Below, piece by piece: positions 33,539 to 42,374 of a stretch of 64,000 bases of DNA. The notes under the pieces were generated by a model. The model was not told the DNA's origin, ran no database searches, and saw only the letters and a list, made by a program, of their open reading frames with translations. A program made the position numbers and the translations under genes. Numbering within the stretch: the stretch's first letter is position 1; each line of letters opens with the position of its first letter. This stretch comes from SKPS01 sp964469215 (GTDB lineage: Bacteria; Bacteroidota; Bacteroidia; Bacteroidales; SKPS01), in NCBI GenBank assembly GCA_964469215.1, contig CAYXYB010000003.1:62001-126000 (forward strand). Reading direction: 5' to 3'.

Positions 33539-34978
33539 ATGAATATTATACAACATCAGAAAAAAACAAAAATCGTGGCAACTATTTCCGATAAGAATTG
33601 CACTGTGGATTTTATAAGGACTTTACACGAAAAGGGAATGGATGTGGTAAGGTTAAATTCAGCACACCAGGAGACAGATGAGGCTTTGAAGGTGATAAAA
33701 ATGGTACGTGAAGTTTCTGATCAGATTGCTATTCTTATTGACACAAAAGGCCCTGAAATCAGAACCACAATAATAGAACCGCCAATAAAAGTTGAAGCAG
33801 GTGATATAATCGAAATAGGTTCAGACGGAAAAAGCTCTGTATCTGATAATCTGAATAGAATATTTGTAAATTACAAAGGATTTGTTGATGATGTATTTCC
33901 CGGAACGCGAATACTGATCGATGATGGTTATATTGAGCTACTTGTGATTGACAAAGGTATCGACAGGTTGATATGCAAGGCTCTAAATCGGGGAACACTT
34001 AAAAGCCGAAAAAGTGTCAATGTTCCTAATACATCATTTAATCTGCCAGGCCTTAACAATAAGGACAAAGAGTTTATAAGGTTTGCGGCAGAACAGGATA
34101 TTGATTTTATTGCTCATAGCTTTGTCAGGAACAGGGATGATGTTCTTGCAGTTCAGCAGGAGCTTGACAAATATGGAAGCAGGATTAAAATAATTGCAAA
34201 GATTGAAAACCAGCAGGGTGTTGATAATCTGACAGAGATTCTTGATCATGCTTATGGAATAATGGTCGCCCGTGGAGATCTTGCGGTTGAAATTCCATTC
34301 GAACAGATTCCCGGAGTTCAACGCGATATAATCAAAGAATGCAACAGAAACAAGAAGCCTGTAATAGTTGCAACTCAGATGCTTCATTCTATGATAAACA
34401 ACCCCAGGCCTACACGCGCTGAGGTAAATGATGTTGCCAGTGCTATTTTCCGCCGTACCGATGCTGTTATGCTCAGTGGAGAAACCGCGTTTGGAAATTA
34501 TCCTGTGGAGTCGATGTCCACCATGACAAAAATTGCTGTTGAGGTTGAAAAAAGCAAAGAGGATAACCTTGCATACAATTTTGTTGACAAAAAGCGGAAA
34601 GTGCCTTCACACCTGGCCAAATATGCGGTTGAAGCCTCCATGGATCTTAATGTTGTTGCTATAATTGCTGATACAAACACTGGACGAACACCCAGAAGCT
34701 TGTCCAGCTATCATGGCAGAAAGCCTGTCTTTGCAGTTTGCTATTCAAAAAGGACAATGCGTGAGCTGGCTCTCAGCTATGGTGTTATACCTCTTTATAT
34801 GGAACCTAAACCAACTTCACACGAGTTTATCAAAAACGCACTTAAAATAATTCAACAGAGATTCGATGTATCGGATGATGGATTACTCGTTGTTATTGCC
34901 GGCAGTTTCGGTTCTACACATGGAGCCTCTTATGTAGAAATCGGCACCGTAAAAAACCTGCTTGGATTTGTATTATAA
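33539..34978 (+). CDS. pyk: Pyruvate kinase
   Basis: Converts phosphoenolpyruvate and ADP to pyruvate and ATP. The 479-residue length is standard. Motifs: KIVATISDKN and VVRLNSAH at the N-terminus, LIDTKGPEIRT, the catalytic IIAKIENQQGVDNL, VARGDLAVEIPFE and VATQMLHSMI. The C-terminal allosteric domain is complete. It is monocistronic, divergent from the TnpA-like operon across a 209-base AT-rich gap that holds GATTTTTG (33480-33487), one mismatch from the -7 consensus. Confidence 0.97.
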   Translation: MNIIQHQKKTKIVATISDKNCTVDFIRTLHEKGMDVVRLNSAHQETDEALKVIKMVREVSDQIAILIDTKGPEIRTTIIEPPIKVEAGDIIEIGSDGKSSVSDNLNRIFVNYKGFVDDVFPGTRILIDDGYIELLVIDKGIDRLICKALNRGTLKSRKSVNVPNTSFNLPGLNNKDKEFIRFAAEQDIDFIAHSFVRNRDDVLAVQQELDKYGSRIKIIAKIENQQGVDNLTEILDHAYGIMVARGDLAVEIPFEQIPGVQRDIIKECNRNKKPVIVATQMLHSMINNPRPTRAEVNDVASAIFRRTDAVMLSGETAFGNYPVESMSTMTKIAVEVEKSKEDNLAYNFVDKKRKVPSHLAKYAVEASMDLNVVAIIADTNTGRTPRSLSSYHGRKPVFAVCYSKRTMRELALSYGVIPLYMEPKPTSHEFIKNALKIIQQRFDVSDDGLLVVIAGSFGSTHGASYVEIGTVKNLLGFVL

Positions 34979-35005
34979 CTCCAAACCCGAAACTTAAATC
35001 AGTGA

Positions 35006-35530
35006 CTATATTTTGTTTCTATTCTTGCGCCTTATTTCACCTGTTTTGAACGAAAAATACCTTTGCATCAAATAGCTGTATAGAACAACAAATACCGTGG
35101 TAATAATCTTTGAGGGTGTGGGAAAAATACCAAATTGTTCAACAAATAGCTTTAGCAACAGGTAGTTGATGAGAATTGCCCCGAATACAGTTATCCCGTA
35201 TCGGAAGAGCTGTTTCTTCCCCCTGAAAAGAGAATTGGTGAAAGTGACGTACTTTGCAAGAATAAAACCTGTACTGAAGGTAATGGGAAATACTATTAAA
35301 AATGCTGCAATATGAGGAGATATGGTTATTCCGGGAACAGATACCATCTGCTTTTTTAACACAAAATTGTAAAAGATAAAATATAGTATTATATCAAGGA
35401 AGGTGTTTGCGCCACCGGTAGCCGCATACCTAAATGTTTCAACAGGTACATATCTTCTGATTGGCCAGTGTACCAGATCAACAATAAAAATTATCAGATT
35501 GCGGATCTTCCTTCCCAGTTCTATCATCAC
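35006..35530 (-). CDS. GtrA-family membrane protein
   Basis: A 174-residue protein with four predicted membrane helices. The first GtrA segment reads FRYAATGGANTFLDIILYFI and the last is YSYLMQRYFSFKT. GtrA-like proteins are thought to help move lipid-linked sugars across the inner membrane, often with a nearby glycosyltransferase; none is adjacent here. It is divergent from rmuC, with its own exact -7 element 25 bases upstream. Confidence 0.88.
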   Translation of the reverse strand: MMIELGRKIRNLIIFIVDLVHWPIRRYVPVETFRYAATGGANTFLDIILYFIFYNFVLKKQMVSVPGITISPHIAAFLIVFPITFSTGFILAKYVTFTNSLFRGKKQLFRYGITVFGAILINYLLLKLFVEQFGIFPTPSKIITTVFVVLYSYLMQRYFSFKTGEIRRKNRNKI

Positions 35531-35555
35531 TTTTATTCTGAATTATTTCGGGCAG

Positions 35556-35563
35556 CAAACCTA
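35556..35563 (-). promoter_or_regulatory. Promoter -7 element of the GtrA-like gene
   Basis: Minus-strand TAGGTTTG matches TAnnTTTG exactly, 25 bases before the start codon. Confidence 0.5.
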
Positions 35564-35594
35564 AAAGAATTTTCGCTTATACCCAAATATGATC

Positions 35595-35602
35595 TATTTT
35601 TG
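35595..35602 (+). promoter_or_regulatory. Promoter -7 element of rmuC
   Basis: TATTTTTG matches TAnnTTTG exactly, 36 bases before the start codon. Confidence 0.5.
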
Positions 35603-35638
35603 CAGGAATAGTCTAATGTAAAATTCATTATAGAAATC

Positions 35639-36946
35639 ATGCCTGAAGCTGAATCAATAATTATTATTATGCTTTTTGCTGTAATACTGGCACTTCAGAT
35701 CTTTATTCTTACCAGGCAGGGTCGTAGTTCAGGATCGGAAATAACCTTGATAAACCGGTTTGAAAAGCTTGAGAGCGCTCTTGAAGGAATTGAGAAGAGG
35801 CTGAAGGATGAGTTCAGGATGAACAGGGAGGAAAACAGCCGGATGGCCATGGAGAGTCGTTCTGAGATGATCAATACATTTCGGGAGATACAAAAGCTGT
35901 TGTCAGAGACAATAATGTTGTCATTCAAAGAGTTCAGGGGTAGTTTCGAAAAGGGGGTTGAATCTTTAAACCAGTCACAGCGTCAGATGTTTTCTCAGCT
36001 CAATGAAAAGCAGGAGAAACTAATCCTGAGTACTGAGAAGCGCCTTGATCAGATGCGTGAAACCGTTGACGAAAAGCTTCAGAAAACCCTTAATGAAAGA
36101 ATAGGTCAATCATTCGAAACGGTAGGCAGGCAGTTGCAGGAGGTTCAGAAGGGCCTGGGAGAAATGAAAACCCTTGCTCAGGATGTTGGCGGTCTTAAAA
36201 AGGTCCTCAGCAATGTTAAACAACGTGGTGGAATTGGGGAGGTTCAGCTCGCTATGCTTCTGGAACAGATGCTTGCTCCGGAACAATATGAAATGAATGT
36301 AAGGACAAAACAGGGATCTTCCGAGAATGTTGAATTTGCAATTAAGCTGCCTGGCCGTGAGGAAATAGGCAAACATGTATATCTTCCAATTGATGCTAAA
36401 TTCCCTAGAGATGTTTATGAAAACCTTACCGATGCTTATGAAACTGCTGATCCTTCATTAATCGAATCTGCAGTTAAATCGATGGAAAACTCTATTAGAA
36501 AAATGGCAAAAGATATAAGGGATAAATACCTTGACCCACCTGATACCACAGATTTTGCAATCATGTTCCTGCCATTTGAAGGTATATATGCAGAGGTCAT
36601 TAGAAGATCTTCACTTATTGATCAGTTACAAAGGGAATATAAGGTTGTTGTTACCGGACCCACAACTCTTACAGCAATTCTCAACAGCCTGCAAATGGGA
36701 TTCAGAACCCTTCATCTTCAGAAACGAAGTAGTGAAGTTTGGTCAATTCTCGGTTCAGTAAAGACCGAATTTGAAAAATTCGGTGGTCTTCTCGAAAAAG
36801 CACACAAAAACATCACCACCGCAGGTGGTGCCATTGATGAACTTATGGGTAAAAGAACAAACGCCATCAAGCGTAAGCTCCGGGAGGTGGAATCTTTACC
36901 TGCTGCAGATAGCAGAAATATTATTGCAGATTCAACTGAAGATTGA
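35639..36946 (+). CDS. rmuC: DNA recombination protein RmuC
   Basis: A 435-residue protein with one N-terminal membrane helix (residues about 5-23), a long coiled coil (30-180, with repeated E/K/Q heptads) and the RmuC nuclease-like domain (about 190-400). VKQRGGIGEVQLAMLLEQML, LPIDAKFPRDVYENL and FAIMFLPFEGIYAEV are family segments. RmuC limits inversions at short inverted repeats in E. coli. No partner genes are adjacent. Confidence 0.94.
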   Translation: MPEAESIIIIMLFAVILALQIFILTRQGRSSGSEITLINRFEKLESALEGIEKRLKDEFRMNREENSRMAMESRSEMINTFREIQKLLSETIMLSFKEFRGSFEKGVESLNQSQRQMFSQLNEKQEKLILSTEKRLDQMRETVDEKLQKTLNERIGQSFETVGRQLQEVQKGLGEMKTLAQDVGGLKKVLSNVKQRGGIGEVQLAMLLEQMLAPEQYEMNVRTKQGSSENVEFAIKLPGREEIGKHVYLPIDAKFPRDVYENLTDAYETADPSLIESAVKSMENSIRKMAKDIRDKYLDPPDTTDFAIMFLPFEGIYAEVIRRSSLIDQLQREYKVVVTGPTTLTAILNSLQMGFRTLHLQKRSSEVWSILGSVKTEFEKFGGLLEKAHKNITTAGGAIDELMGKRTNAIKRKLREVESLPAADSRNIIADSTED

Positions 36947-37030
36947 TATAGCATCTTATCCATTATTTCTTTTATTCCTTTCCTCAAATATTCAATTATT
37001 TTCATATTTTTACCCTTTAATTAACCTGGG

Positions 37031-37915
37031 ATGAATATGAAATCAGCTATTAGGGTCTCCATGCTTTTGTTATTATTATCTGGATTCTCTCAGGCTCAGA
37101 CACCAAAAATTATTTGGGCTTTCGATACCCGTGATATGTCAGCAGGCCAGAGTGCAATGGATGATATTGATAATGACGGAAAATATGAGATTGTCTTCGG
37201 ATGTTATCGCAACGACAGTATGATTTACGCCATCAATGCAGAAAACGGATCTTTACATTGGAAGTATAAGGCTGCGGGTTCAGGAGATGGATGTAATGAT
37301 GTTGCTTCTTTGATTTTTGATATTGATGGTGATGGTTTCAAGGAGGTTATTGTTCCATCATCATGTTATCCAAGAACCTACTGCTTTGATGGGGCAAGCG
37401 GAATTGTTAAATGGGTCAATGTTACCCGCGGAAGCCATTCACCACCGGTGATCGCAGATTTTGATGGCGATGACACTCTTGATCTGTTCGTTGTTGGAGG
37501 TTATTCCGAATACCCCAACTTCTCGGTTAACTATGGTAGAGGTTACGCAATACAGGCAGGAAAAGGAGCAGGGCCGGATTGGAAAATGTTCCAAAGGGAT
37601 TATTATCGTTCCTGCAGTTACTGCTATACCGGGCAAATAATTTCGAATGTAGGTTCAAATGATATCAGTAGAAATTTCTTGTTCAACATTCACCCAGTTC
37701 CGCTGGGAAAAAACAGCATACTCCATATTAATATAAATGTTGAAGTTGAAAATCTTGTTAGGCTTTTTGATATTTCCGGTAAGCTTATTCATACAACTGT
37801 AAACCCGCAAAGTATAGATCTGTCCGAATTGGATCTTCAGCAAGGGGTATATTTAATAAAGTGCAGTAATGTTTACGGAGAAAGCACCAGAAAAATCGTT
37901 ATCACAGGCAGATAA
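37031..37915 (+). CDS. Secreted FG-GAP/VCBS-like repeat protein with T9SS sorting domain
   Basis: A 294-residue secreted protein (signal MKSAIRVSMLLLLLSGFSQAQ). Residues about 25-175 hold propeller-type repeats with calcium loops DIDNDGKYEIVFG, DIDGDGFKEVIVP and DFDGDDTLDLFVV, plus a PQQ-like YAINAENGSLHWKY stretch. That is about three blades, too few for a closed propeller. Residues about 220-294 match a type A T9SS sorting domain (VRLFDISGKLI, LDLQQGVYLIKC, KIVITGR). It should cross the outer membrane by T9SS and be anchored or released. Possibly a shortened relative of larger surface proteins. Confidence 0.8.
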   Translation: MNMKSAIRVSMLLLLLSGFSQAQTPKIIWAFDTRDMSAGQSAMDDIDNDGKYEIVFGCYRNDSMIYAINAENGSLHWKYKAAGSGDGCNDVASLIFDIDGDGFKEVIVPSSCYPRTYCFDGASGIVKWVNVTRGSHSPPVIADFDGDDTLDLFVVGGYSEYPNFSVNYGRGYAIQAGKGAGPDWKMFQRDYYRSCSYCYTGQIISNVGSNDISRNFLFNIHPVPLGKNSILHININVEVENLVRLFDISGKLIHTTVNPQSIDLSELDLQQGVYLIKCSNVYGESTRKIVITGR

Positions 37916-38060
37916 TATGTCTATTAAATATTTTTGTTCAATAAGATAATTGTTGCCTCGTATTATAAGACCTGGGATATAGCAGGATTATTAAGAATAC
38001 AACAATCTGAATATGGATCTGATATTTCAGTTTTGTAAAGTAATATTGGTAGGTTAAATC

Positions 38061-38068
38061 TATCTTTG
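38061..38068 (+). promoter_or_regulatory. Promoter -7 element of prmC, nearly abutting the start codon
   Basis: TATCTTTG matches the consensus exactly and is only four bases from the ATG at 38073. With transcription starting about four bases past the element, the mRNA would be leaderless. Confidence 0.5.
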
Positions 38069-38072
38069 TGTC

Positions 38073-38993
38073 ATGATAACTGGAACAAACCTCGTAAAAG
38101 ATATTAAGAAAACCATTTCTGATGCATTGATTCCTCTTTATGGTGATAGGGAAGCCAACTCGATTGGAGAGCTTTTGTTGGAAGAGCGTTTTGGAATAAA
38201 AAACCTTGACCTTGCCATAAAACCTGATATTCGGTTAACAGAATCTGAGATAGTTCAGCTACATAAAGACATCATCAAACTCACTGCTGGAAATCCTGTA
38301 CAATACGTATTGGGATATTCAACTTTCCTTGGGTTAAGGTTGAAAGTAAATCCTTCAGTTCTAATTCCGAGGCCTGAAACTGAAGAAATGGCATTAATTG
38401 CTATAAATATTTTGAAAAACTTGCAAAATCCGCGAGTATTGGATATTGGAACAGGTTCCGGTGCCCTGGCTATTGCAATTAAATCAGCAATACCATCAGC
38501 AAAAGTCATGGCACTGGATAACAGCATTGATGCTCTGAAAGTAGCTTCTGAAAATGCCCTTGGTAATAATACTAATGTACACTTTTTTCTGCATGATATC
38601 CTGAAAGACAATCTAAAGCTCAACGAAAAACCAAATTGTGTTATAAGTAATCCACCCTACATACCTGTTTCGGAAATTATTCACATCCCTGTAAATGTGA
38701 AGTACTATGAACCTGCCAATGCATTGTTCGTTCAGGATGATGATCCTGTTTTATTCTATAAAAAAATTGGCGAAGAAAGTTATTGTCTTCTTGACGAAGG
38801 TGGTTGGCTCATTGTTGAAACTCATCCAACGTTTACCGCAAAGGTAGTTGACTTGTTTGATTATTTGGGCTTTACTTCTGTTGAAAAACATTTTGATATT
38901 AACGGAAAGACCAGATTTGTGACTGCGAAAAAAATAAAAAAAAAAAAAAATTACATGTTTTTTTTTAAAACTACTCAGATATTGAAACAATAA
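38073..38993 (+). CDS. prmC: Release factor glutamine methyltransferase PrmC (HemK)
   Basis: Methylates the GGQ glutamine of release factors RF1/RF2. The N-terminal helical domain precedes a Rossmann methyltransferase: PVQYVLGYSTFLGL, LIPRPETEE, VLDIGTGSGALAIA (SAM site) and the catalytic NPPY at 193-196. The sequence is a good family match up to GKTRFVTAKK. After that, codons come from a 7-A run, a 15-A run (38936-38950) and a 9-T run (38958-38966), giving an unusual KIKKKKNYMFFFK tail. One base fewer in the first A-run would end the protein at TAKK. So the last 18 or so residues may be a sequencing or slippage product. Confidence 0.93.
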   Translation: MITGTNLVKDIKKTISDALIPLYGDREANSIGELLLEERFGIKNLDLAIKPDIRLTESEIVQLHKDIIKLTAGNPVQYVLGYSTFLGLRLKVNPSVLIPRPETEEMALIAINILKNLQNPRVLDIGTGSGALAIAIKSAIPSAKVMALDNSIDALKVASENALGNNTNVHFFLHDILKDNLKLNEKPNCVISNPPYIPVSEIIHIPVNVKYYEPANALFVQDDDPVLFYKKIGEESYCLLDEGGWLIVETHPTFTAKVVDLFDYLGFTSVEKHFDINGKTRFVTAKKIKKKKNYMFFFKTTQILKQ

Positions 38994-39039
38994 CCTATTT
39001 TTATCCTTTTCAATAATACACCATAACTGTTTTTTAGAT

Positions 39040-40983
39040 ATGAGTTACATTCAGTTCGATAAAACGAAGCTCATCAACCTGGAATATTCACTATCCCGGG
39101 AACTAATAAGGTCAAATCGTTCAGGGGCTTATGGGAGCACAACAATAATCAGCTGCAACACCAGAAAATACCATGGATTGCTTGTTGTCCCTCAACCCGG
39201 GTTAGATGATGAACTTCATATTCTGTTGTCATCATTTGATGAGACAATCATCCAGAATGATGCAGAGTTTAATCTGGGGCTGAGGAAATATCCTGGAGGC
39301 AACTGGCAGCCCAAAGGTCATAAATATATCAGGGATTTTGAGTCAGATCCAATTCCGACAGTAATTTACAGAGTAGGAGGGGTAGTTCTTAAAAGAGAAT
39401 CTCTTCTGGCCACTAATGCAGACCAGATATTACTAAGATACACCCTTCTGGATGCTCATTCACCAACCAGCCTCCGTTTTTCACCTTTTCTTCTTTTCAG
39501 GAGCAGACATGAACTCAGTAAAGCAAACATTTTCGCTGATTCCAACTATATCCCTGAAAAAAATGGCATTAGTATGCGTCTCTATTCAGGATATTCAAGC
39601 CTCGTAATGCAATTCTCAAAAGAACCTTTATATGTTCACTTTCCGAACTGGTATTACAATATAGAGTATATAAAGGAGCAGGAGAGGGGTTATGATTATA
39701 GTGAAGACCAGTTTGTGCCAGGTTATTTTGAGCTCCCAATAGCTAAGGGGGAAACCATAGTTTTCTCTGCTTCAACAAAAGCGACCCCTCCCGATAAGCT
39801 TAAAGCTTTTTTTAATCGTGAAATCAGTCAAAGAATTCCACGTAATAGTTTTCTTAATTGCCTTAAAAATTCTGCACAACAATTTCTTGTTCAAAAATGT
39901 AATTCAACAGAGGTCATTGCAGGTTTTCCTTGGTACGGCAGATCGGGCCGGGATACATTCATTTCTTTACCGGGCCTTACTCTTGAAACCGGAAATATGC
40001 GTCTGTTTAGATCAGTCGTCAGCACTATGATTTTGGAAATGAAGGGCCCGCTATTCCCCAACCGGGGTTATAGAAAAATGGTAACATACGACTCTGTGGA
40101 TACCTCTCTGTGGTTTTTCTGGGCAATCCAGCAATATACCAAGCATACTTCCGATTGGTCCGGAGCATGGAAGTTATGGGGAAAGGCGATGGAGCAGGTT
40201 CTGGAGGGTTATCTGTCAGGTACATCATTCAACATCAGGGTGAACGATTTGGGATTGATTGAAGCAGGTGATAAGGCAACTGCCCTGACCTGGATGGATT
40301 CAATGGTTGACAGTAACCCAGTGACTCCCCGGTATGGAATGGCAGTGGAAGTGAACGCTTTATGGTATAATGCTCTTTGTTATTTCTCATTCCTGGCAGG
40401 AAAGAACAATAATGATATACTGTCTGATCGCTATCTTGAACTTTCATACCTCACTAAGCCAAAATTTATTGAATTATTCTGGGATTCAAGAAGGCGTTGT
40501 CTTTACGACAATGTTGATGGGAATAATAAAGACGACACAGTACGTCCGAATCAGATAATAGCCGCATCTCTTCCTTATTCAATGCTTTCTGATGAACAAA
40601 TAAGAATGGTCATCGATAATGTCAGATCAGTTCTGCTCACACCAAGAGGTCTTCGTACCTTATCGCCACATCATCCCGATTATAAAGGTGATTTTTCAGG
40701 CGACTATGCACAACGGGATGCTTCAATGCATCAGGGTGCTGCTTACCCATGGCTTTCAGCACATTTTGCCGAAGCATGGTTACGCATTTATGGTGCTGAG
40801 GGCCTTAGTTATGTCGAAGATATTTTTTATAGTTTTGAAGAGACTATGAAGGAAGATGGCCTTGGGACAATTTCGGAAATTTACGAAGGAAATCCACCGC
40901 ACAGAGCAGGTGGAGCAATCTCACAAGCCAGAAATGTTGCTGAACTGCTTAGAATTTACGGTCTGATAAGCAGGTATAAGTAA
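39040..40983 (+). CDS. Glycogen debranching enzyme (GH133 amylo-alpha-1,6-glucosidase)
   Basis: A 647-residue cytoplasmic enzyme with an N-terminal beta-sandwich domain (EYSLSRELIRSNRSGAYGSTTI, NTRKYHGLLV) and an alpha/alpha barrel (GFPWYGRSGRDTFISLPGL, TALTWMDSMVDSNPVTPRYG, HPDYKGDFSGDYAQRDASMHQGA split over the chain). It removes alpha-1,6 branch glucose from limit dextrins. It begins a same-strand cluster with GT4, GH57 and a synthase-phosphorylase fusion. Confidence 0.93.
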   Translation: MSYIQFDKTKLINLEYSLSRELIRSNRSGAYGSTTIISCNTRKYHGLLVVPQPGLDDELHILLSSFDETIIQNDAEFNLGLRKYPGGNWQPKGHKYIRDFESDPIPTVIYRVGGVVLKRESLLATNADQILLRYTLLDAHSPTSLRFSPFLLFRSRHELSKANIFADSNYIPEKNGISMRLYSGYSSLVMQFSKEPLYVHFPNWYYNIEYIKEQERGYDYSEDQFVPGYFELPIAKGETIVFSASTKATPPDKLKAFFNREISQRIPRNSFLNCLKNSAQQFLVQKCNSTEVIAGFPWYGRSGRDTFISLPGLTLETGNMRLFRSVVSTMILEMKGPLFPNRGYRKMVTYDSVDTSLWFFWAIQQYTKHTSDWSGAWKLWGKAMEQVLEGYLSGTSFNIRVNDLGLIEAGDKATALTWMDSMVDSNPVTPRYGMAVEVNALWYNALCYFSFLAGKNNNDILSDRYLELSYLTKPKFIELFWDSRRRCLYDNVDGNNKDDTVRPNQIIAASLPYSMLSDEQIRMVIDNVRSVLLTPRGLRTLSPHHPDYKGDFSGDYAQRDASMHQGAAYPWLSAHFAEAWLRIYGAEGLSYVEDIFYSFEETMKEDGLGTISEIYEGNPPHRAGGAISQARNVAELLRIYGLISRYK

Positions 40984-41042
40984 ATTGGCAAAATATATAA
41001 AATGAATAATGATATAAAATTGAATACCAATACATTACAGCT

Positions 41043-42323
41043 ATGCGTGTATTAATGTTCGGTTGGGAGTTTCCACCGCATATATCCGGGGGATTGGGTA
41101 CAGCCTGTTATGGCCTGGTTAAGGGATTGTTACATCATGGTGTGAAGGTACTATTTGTTGTACCTAAAGCTTTTGGCGATGAAGATAAGGATGTTGCAGG
41201 AATTATTGGAGCTTCCGATGTGGTAATTGATGTCAGGGATAAAAAGTATAATGAGTTCTGGAGTCAGTTCTCTTATCTTGAAGTGAATTCAAAACTAATC
41301 CCTTATGTATCTCTTGAGGAATATTATCAGTTACTCGAAAAAAGCAGCCTTACTGGTAATGAATCGCTGGAATCTGTGTATACGAGAAAGTTTCACTTCA
41401 CTGGATCGTACGGCCCCAGTTTGCTTGAAGAAGTTGAAAAGTATGCACTTGTTGCCTCCTATATAGCCGCATCCAATCAGCACGATGTTATTCATGCTCA
41501 TGATTGGTTAACCTATAAAGCAGGAATTGCTGCAAGAAATGCTTCGGGTAAACCTCTTATTGTTCATATGCATGCAACTGAATTCGACCGATCAGGCGAG
41601 AATGTCAATCAACTTGTATATGATATTGAAAGACAAGGGATGGAAGCTGCAGATCTCGTGATTGCAGTTAGCGATTTTACCAGGAAAATTGTCATAAACA
41701 GATATGGCATACCTCCTGAAAAAGTAGTGGTTGTGCATAATGGCGTGTCGCCAGTGAACTATGATACTCCTGAACTTAACCAGAACCTAAGAGAAAAGGT
41801 GGTAACTTTTCTCGGCAGGATAACTTTTCAAAAAGGCCCCGATTACTTTGTGGAAGCTGCCAGAAGAATTCTGGATAAAGATCCTAACGTACGTTTTGTT
41901 ATGGCTGGTTCAGGTGATATGCTCCATAAAATGATACGGCGTGTTGCTGCCTTGAAAATGGGATCGAAATTTCATTTCACCGGCTTTCTGAAAGGAGTAG
42001 AGGTGAACAAGATGTTTGCTTTGAGTGATGTATATGTGATGCCATCTGTTTCAGAACCTTTTGGTATCTCTCCACTGGAAGCAATGCAATCAAATGTACC
42101 TGTGGTTATTTCAAGACAGTCAGGTGTTTCAGAAGTCTTACATCATGCCCTCAAAGTTGATTTCTGGGATATTGATGCTCTTGCCGATTCAATCTACGGT
42201 CTGTTGAATTATCCTGCTCTTTCAAACATGTTCATAAAATACGGGAAAACGGAAGTGGAAAATCTTAAATGGGACCATGCCGCCCATAAAGTTAAAAATG
42301 TCTACAATAAGGTAATTACATAA
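41043..42323 (+). CDS. GT4-family glycosyltransferase, glycogen-cluster type
   Basis: A 426-residue GT-B enzyme. MLMFGWEFPP-like N-terminus (VLMFGWEFPPHISGGLGTACY) with the glycine-rich acceptor loop, HAHDWLTYKAGIAA, then a C-terminal donor domain with FLGRITFQKGPDYFVEAA and the E-x7-E motif PSVSEPFGISPLEAM. It resembles bacterial glycogen/starch synthases of the GT4 type more than GT5. Between GH133 and GH57, with gaps of 59 and 51 bases, it is likely part of glycogen or maltodextrin metabolism, perhaps chain initiation. The exact donor is not readable. Confidence 0.88.
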   Translation: MRVLMFGWEFPPHISGGLGTACYGLVKGLLHHGVKVLFVVPKAFGDEDKDVAGIIGASDVVIDVRDKKYNEFWSQFSYLEVNSKLIPYVSLEEYYQLLEKSSLTGNESLESVYTRKFHFTGSYGPSLLEEVEKYALVASYIAASNQHDVIHAHDWLTYKAGIAARNASGKPLIVHMHATEFDRSGENVNQLVYDIERQGMEAADLVIAVSDFTRKIVINRYGIPPEKVVVVHNGVSPVNYDTPELNQNLREKVVTFLGRITFQKGPDYFVEAARRILDKDPNVRFVMAGSGDMLHKMIRRVAALKMGSKFHFTGFLKGVEVNKMFALSDVYVMPSVSEPFGISPLEAMQSNVPVVISRQSGVSEVLHHALKVDFWDIDALADSIYGLLNYPALSNMFIKYGKTEVENLKWDHAAHKVKNVYNKVIT

Positions 42324-42374
42324 TAGAAATTTACATTTGTAAACATAGCTAAAATAATAATAACAATCAGATAT

